A stretch of DNA of 6,842 nucleotides from DYRB01 sp041307765 (GTDB lineage: Bacteria; Pseudomonadota; Gammaproteobacteria; Chromatiales; Chromatiaceae), in NCBI GenBank assembly GCA_041307765.1, contig JBFZCW010000276.1:1-6842 (forward strand), read 5' to 3'. A program made the position numbers and the translations under genes. This document shows positions 4,913 through 6,842 of the stretch, one piece after another. The notes under the pieces were generated by a model. It did no database searches. It saw nothing but the letters and a program-made list of their open reading frames with translations, and was not told the origin of the DNA. Positions within the stretch are counted from its first letter, which is position 1. Each line of letters opens with the position of its first letter.

Positions 4913-6301
4913 TCAGGTCTCGGTGGCGGGGAGGTCGCGCCGGGCCAGTCGGGCGGCGACGGCCGCCTGCCGGGCGCGGGTGAGGGGTAGGCCGAACATC
5001 AGGGCCACGGCGGTGAGTTTCAGGGCACAGGGGATCAGGGCATAGGTCAGGGCCAGGGCGGTGAGGGCGACGGTCGGCGGGGCTTCGCCCCCGAGCCCGA
5101 GGGCGCCCAGGGCCGGCAGGGTCAGGCCGGCGGCCAAGGCCAGGGCGAGCTTGGTGGACATGCCCCAGAGGGCGAAGAGCCCGGCGGTGCGGTTGCGCCG
5201 GAAGCGCAGCCGGTCCCAGTCGGCCACGTCGGCCTGGATGGCGGGCGGCAGGGCGAGGTCGGCCCCGAGGCAGAGCCCGGTGACGACGCAGATCAGGGCG
5301 AAGGCCCCGACATCCCCAGGCCCGAGCAGGGCGGCGAAGGCGAAGGCGGGGCAGGTGATCGCCATCCCCAGGGCCCAGGCGCGGTGCCTGGACAGGTGCC
5401 GGCTCAGGGTCAGCCAGAGGGGGATGCCCGCCACGGCGCAGCCGAAGTAGAGGGCGAGCAGGAGGTTGCGGGTCTGGTCGTCCACCGCCAGGACGTGGGC
5501 GCAGTAGAGGGGGAAGAGGACGGCGGGGATGCCGTTGGCCAGGCCGTTGATGAACCAAGACCCCAGCAGGCGCAGAAAGAGCCGGTTGTCGGTGATGCCG
5601 CGCCAACCGGACCTGGCGTTCGCCATCGGGACCGGTGCCGGGACCCGCCGCAGCAGCAGATAGAAGGCCGGCACACCCAGGGCGACGGCGAGCCAGCCCA
5701 GGGCGGCCAGGCCCTCGCCCTCCCCCAGGGCGAAGGCACCCAGGAGGGCAGGCAGGGACGCAGACAGCATGATCCCGCCCAGGGTCCAGCCCTCGCGGCT
5801 GGCGGTGAGCCGGGTACGCTGGTGGTAGTCCGGCGAGAGCCTGGCCCCCCAGGTCAGGTAGGGGATCTGGACCAGGGTCCAGCCGAGGTAGAGCAGGGTG
5901 CTGAAGCCGAGCAGCCAGGCGGCCCCGGCCCAGGCCGTCATGCCCCCGGGTGGTGACAGCAACAGGACCAGGGACGGGGCGCCGATCAGGGCCCCGATCA
6001 GGATCAACCGGCCCAGCCCGCGCCCGCCGGCCCAGCGGTCCGCCAGGAGCCCGACCAGCGGGTCGCTGATCAGGTCCAGGGCCCGCCCGGCGAAGAGGAC
6101 GGCCCCGGTCAGTGCCAGTCCCAGCCCCAGGTCCTCGGCGTAGAAGGTGGGCAGCAGGGTGAAGACCGGGATGGTGGGGATGGCGGTGACCAGCCCCGGG
6201 AGCCCATAGCAGAGCAGGGTAGTCCGGCTGAGGCCCGGCTCGGACCCCGCGGCCGACCCGGCCAGCTCAGCGGGGCCGGCGGAGACGGTAGATGCCGACA
6301 T
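4913..6301 (-). CDS. MFS transporter, GPH/MFS_2 (MelB-like) type
   Basis: This inner-membrane protein of 462 residues has about 12 predicted hydrophobic segments. RALDLISDPLVGLLADR (73-89) corresponds to the R-x-W-D-x-x-x-D-P-x-x-G motif of MelB, where the two Asp (here D76 and D80) bind the coupling cation. PYLTWGARLSPDYHQRTRLT (147-166) and AIQADVADWDRLRFRRNRTA (354-373) are the matching conserved loops. The substrate cannot be read from the sequence. MFS_2 members carry sugars or, in animal MFSD2A, lysophospholipids, and the Cfa-like neighbour makes a lipid substrate attractive. ATG 6301 is chosen although the frame is open to 6631: the extra residues are low-complexity Ser/Pro/Arg shadow of the Cfa gene. 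It overlaps that gene by 35 bases with only a weak GGGG before it, and no later in-frame ATG precedes the first membrane segment. DUF3833 follows after 3 bases. Confidence 0.88.
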   Translation of the reverse strand: MSASTVSAGPAELAGSAAGSEPGLSRTTLLCYGLPGLVTAIPTIPVFTLLPTFYAEDLGLGLALTGAVLFAGRALDLISDPLVGLLADRWAGGRGLGRLILIGALIGAPSLVLLLSPPGGMTAWAGAAWLLGFSTLLYLGWTLVQIPYLTWGARLSPDYHQRTRLTASREGWTLGGIMLSASLPALLGAFALGEGEGLAALGWLAVALGVPAFYLLLRRVPAPVPMANARSGWRGITDNRLFLRLLGSWFINGLANGIPAVLFPLYCAHVLAVDDQTRNLLLALYFGCAVAGIPLWLTLSRHLSRHRAWALGMAITCPAFAFAALLGPGDVGAFALICVVTGLCLGADLALPPAIQADVADWDRLRFRRNRTAGLFALWGMSTKLALALAAGLTLPALGALGLGGEAPPTVALTALALTYALIPCALKLTAVALMFGLPLTRARQAAVAARLARRDLPATET

Positions 6302-6842
6302 CGATAGCCCCGGAGTCGAAGCCGGCCTCGCAGTAGCAGAGGTAATACTCCCAGAGGCGACGGAAGCGCTCGTCGAAGCCCAGCGCCTGGATCCCCGGCC
6401 AGGCGGCGAGGAAGGCCGCCCGCCACAGGGACAGGGTGCGGGCATAGGAGGGGCCGAAGGTCTCGGCGTGGTCGATCTCAAGACCCGACGCGGCCGCCTG
6501 TTGGTGCAGTACTCTTGGGCAGGGGAGCATCCCGCCGGGGAAGATGTGGCGCTGGATGAAGTCCGTGCGGGCGCGGTAGCCAGCGAAGCGGTCGTCGGCG
6601 ATGGTGATGACCTGTATGACAGCGGCGGCACCGGGCGCGAGGCGCTGATGCAGCGTCTGGAAATAGCGCGGCCAGTGACCCTCGCCCACGGCCTCCAGCA
6701 TCTCGATGGAGACCAGGGCCTCGTACTGACCGCTGCTGTCGCGGTAGTCGGTCAGCTCCGCCCTGGCCAGGTCCGCCAGGCCCAGGCGCTCCATGCGGTC
6801 GTTCGCGTAGGCGACCTGTTCGCGGCTCAGGGTCAGCCCCTG
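6267..6842 (-). CDS. Cfa-family (cyclopropane-fatty-acyl-phospholipid synthase-like) methyltransferase, C-terminal part
   Basis: The last 191 residues are visible; the N-terminus and the SAM-binding glycine loop lie beyond the right edge. LTLSREQVAYANDR (6836-6795) is the Cfa segment after the SAM loop. SIEMLEAVG aligns with E. coli SVGMFEHVG (E239 kept), HIFPGGMLP with YIFPNGCLP, FGPSYARTLSLW with FGADYDTTLMAW (Y317 kept), and FLAAWPGI-(x)n-FDERFRRLWEYYL with the E. coli end. These enzymes use SAM to add a one-carbon group to unsaturated acyl chains of membrane phospholipids. In the stretch equal to E. coli LLHTIG this protein has QVITIA, so bicarbonate-binding H266 is isoleucine (codon 6606-6608) while I268 is kept. 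It may therefore methylate without closing a cyclopropane ring, as the UfaM-type enzymes of furan fatty acid synthesis are thought to do. That is inference. It is the first visible gene of a three-gene operon. Confidence 0.9.
   Translation of the reverse strand, partial: QGLTLSREQVAYANDRMERLGLADLARAELTDYRDSSGQYEALVSIEMLEAVGEGHWPRYFQTLHQRLAPGAAAVIQVITIADDRFAGYRARTDFIQRHIFPGGMLPCPRVLHQQAAASGLEIDHAETFGPSYARTLSLWRAAFLAAWPGIQALGFDERFRRLWEYYLCYCEAGFDSGAIDVGIYRLRRPR

Noticed and set aside
6302..6631. 110-residue N-terminal extension of the MFS protein
   Set aside because: It is Ser/Pro/Thr-rich shadow of the Cfa-like gene in another frame and lies ahead of a normal transporter start.

Overview
The window is GC-rich DNA, probably from a gammaproteobacterium. 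PrmB is found mainly in Beta- and Gammaproteobacteria. The gene mix (a PrmB close to the E. coli protein, a DUF302 periplasmic protein, a Cfa-like/MFS/DUF3833 lipid cluster and IS1595 debris) would suit a Chromatiales-type purple or sulfur bacterium, but that placement is inference. Nothing in the window is phage, plasmid or CRISPR.

Left part (1-1735). prmB, the ribosomal protein L3 glutamine methyltransferase, lies on the minus strand and overlaps the next gene by an ATGA junction. That next gene is an unidentified protein of which only the first 36 codons are visible. Across a 268-base gap, a plus-strand gene (1302-1634) encodes a 110-residue protein that resembles only the C-terminal beta-helix spike of type VI secretion VgrG proteins. 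Its stop codon overlaps the ATG of a 33-codon reading frame that may be the stump of a lost partner gene.

Middle (1736-3478). A minus-strand gene encodes an exported 445-residue protein made of two diverged DUF302-like halves. It has a good ribosome binding site, a small palindrome in its upstream region and a strong hairpin just after its stop.

Debris (3479-4348). A 5' fragment of an IS1595-family transposase (zinc ribbon and helix-turn-helix kept, DDE nuclease lost) ends abruptly near 3880. Beyond it lie two near-identical 22-base direct repeats and a degenerate third copy. Strong hairpins occur beside and between the first two. This resembles a REP or mini-element remnant. No intact gene was seen from 3881 to 4348.

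Right part (4349-6842). Three tightly packed minus-strand genes form an evident operon, transcribed from the right: a Cfa-family lipid methyltransferase (5' end outside the window), a GPH/MFS_2-type transporter overlapping it by 35 bases, and a DUF3833 lipoprotein 3 bases further on. The Cfa-like protein has isoleucine where E. coli Cfa has the active-site histidine H266. It may therefore carry out a related acyl-chain methylation rather than classical cyclopropanation. Together the genes suggest membrane-lipid modification plus transport or envelope handling of the product.

I did not find convincing evidence of a wholly new system. The most interesting leads are the lipid operon with its altered catalytic residue, the stand-alone spike protein, the tandem DUF302 protein and the repeat cluster next to the broken transposase.
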